Assembly (NCBI GenBank): GCA_002686705.1
Contig: NYYH01000023.1
Coordinates: 14,174 to 44,526, forward strand
Direction: 5' to 3'
Length of the DNA stretch: 30,353 bases
Origin: Bacteroidota bacterium
GTDB taxonomy: Bacteria > Bacteroidota > Bacteroidia > Bacteroidales > F082
The notes under the pieces are model-generated. The model searched no databases. It was not told the DNA's origin and saw only the letters and a list, made by a program, of their open reading frames with translations. A program made the translations under genes and the position numbers. Shown here one piece after another: positions 30,190-30,353 of the stretch; position 1 is the first letter of the stretch, and every line of letters begins with the position of its first letter.

Positions 30190-30353
30190 TAAACTTGTTT
30201 ATATATAAAATATATACACCATTGTGATGTGAATACTAAGATGGTTGAAGGGTAATTCGAGTATCGAGCTAACCGATTTTGAGCTAAAGGATTAAAATAT
30301 TGAAGTTACCCCATAATTTATCAGTTACTTCTTTCAATCCCTTTTAAATAAAG

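Noticed and set aside
1..30353. tRNA, rRNA, insertion sequence, prophage or defence genes
   Set aside because: No cloverleaf-like sequence, transposase, integrase, terminal repeats or known defence domains were seen in any gene or intergenic stretch.

Overview
The window is a chromosomal segment of an AT-rich member of the Bacteroidota, probably Bacteroidales or Marinilabiliales (an inference from gene content). Support comes from TAnnTTTG promoter boxes in place of the E. coli -10 box, start sites lacking Shine-Dalgarno sequences, lipoproteins with relaxed lipoboxes, head-GIN and HYC_CC_PP family proteins, and a 'ctttgtg/cactaag' dispersed repeat. No tRNA, rRNA, CRISPR array, insertion sequence or prophage was seen.

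Layout. 1-3254: an ECF sigma factor, a one-pass anti-sigma-like protein, a secreted beta-repeat protein and a head-GIN lipoprotein with LSGSG repeats, closed by a strong terminator. 3448-4563 (-): a secreted DUF3298 protein. 4777-9298 (+): yigZ, dnaA, then a compact set of low-molecular-weight tyrosine phosphatase, threonine/serine dehydratase-like enzyme and RsmI-like methyltransferase. 9347-11607: divergent LpxL-like acyltransferase (-) and MFS-like transporter (+). 11702-12826: a lipoprotein with a short collagen-like linker and three tandem Cys-bounded repeats of about 76 aa, followed by two terminator hairpins and an intergenic dispersed repeat. 13213-14919 (-): a hypothetical gene downstream of rarA, divergent from arfB (14982-15380). 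15404-16453 (-): a secreted protein resembling CotH-type kinases. 16710-17120: a free-standing ThrRS-type editing domain.

17281-25104 is a copper/silver-type export locus: HYC_CC_PP small protein, enlarged CusA-type RND pump, TolC-family outer-membrane channel, CusB-type adaptor with an N-terminal heavy-metal-binding domain and C-terminal DUF3347, and a periplasmic HMA protein with a His-rich tail. The three methionines of the E. coli CusA Cu(I)/Ag(I) site appear conserved in the pump. The order suggests periplasmic capture by the HMA and adaptor domains, then export by the tripartite pump.

25213-26041 (-) is a two-gene operon of a winged-helix regulator and a membrane protein, with a perfect 16-bp palindrome on its promoter that looks like an autoregulatory operator. 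A cold-shock protein gene with a near-ideal Bacteroidota promoter follows, then a B12-binding-type radical SAM enzyme, a cupin and a PLP-dependent decarboxylase. The decarboxylase is split by a one-base deletion in an A-run (six A where seven would restore the frame).

No wholly new defence or mobile system is visible. The best leads are the palindromic operator, the enlarged copper pump with its accessory metal binders, the triple-repeat lipoprotein, the stand-alone editing domain and the frameshifted decarboxylase.
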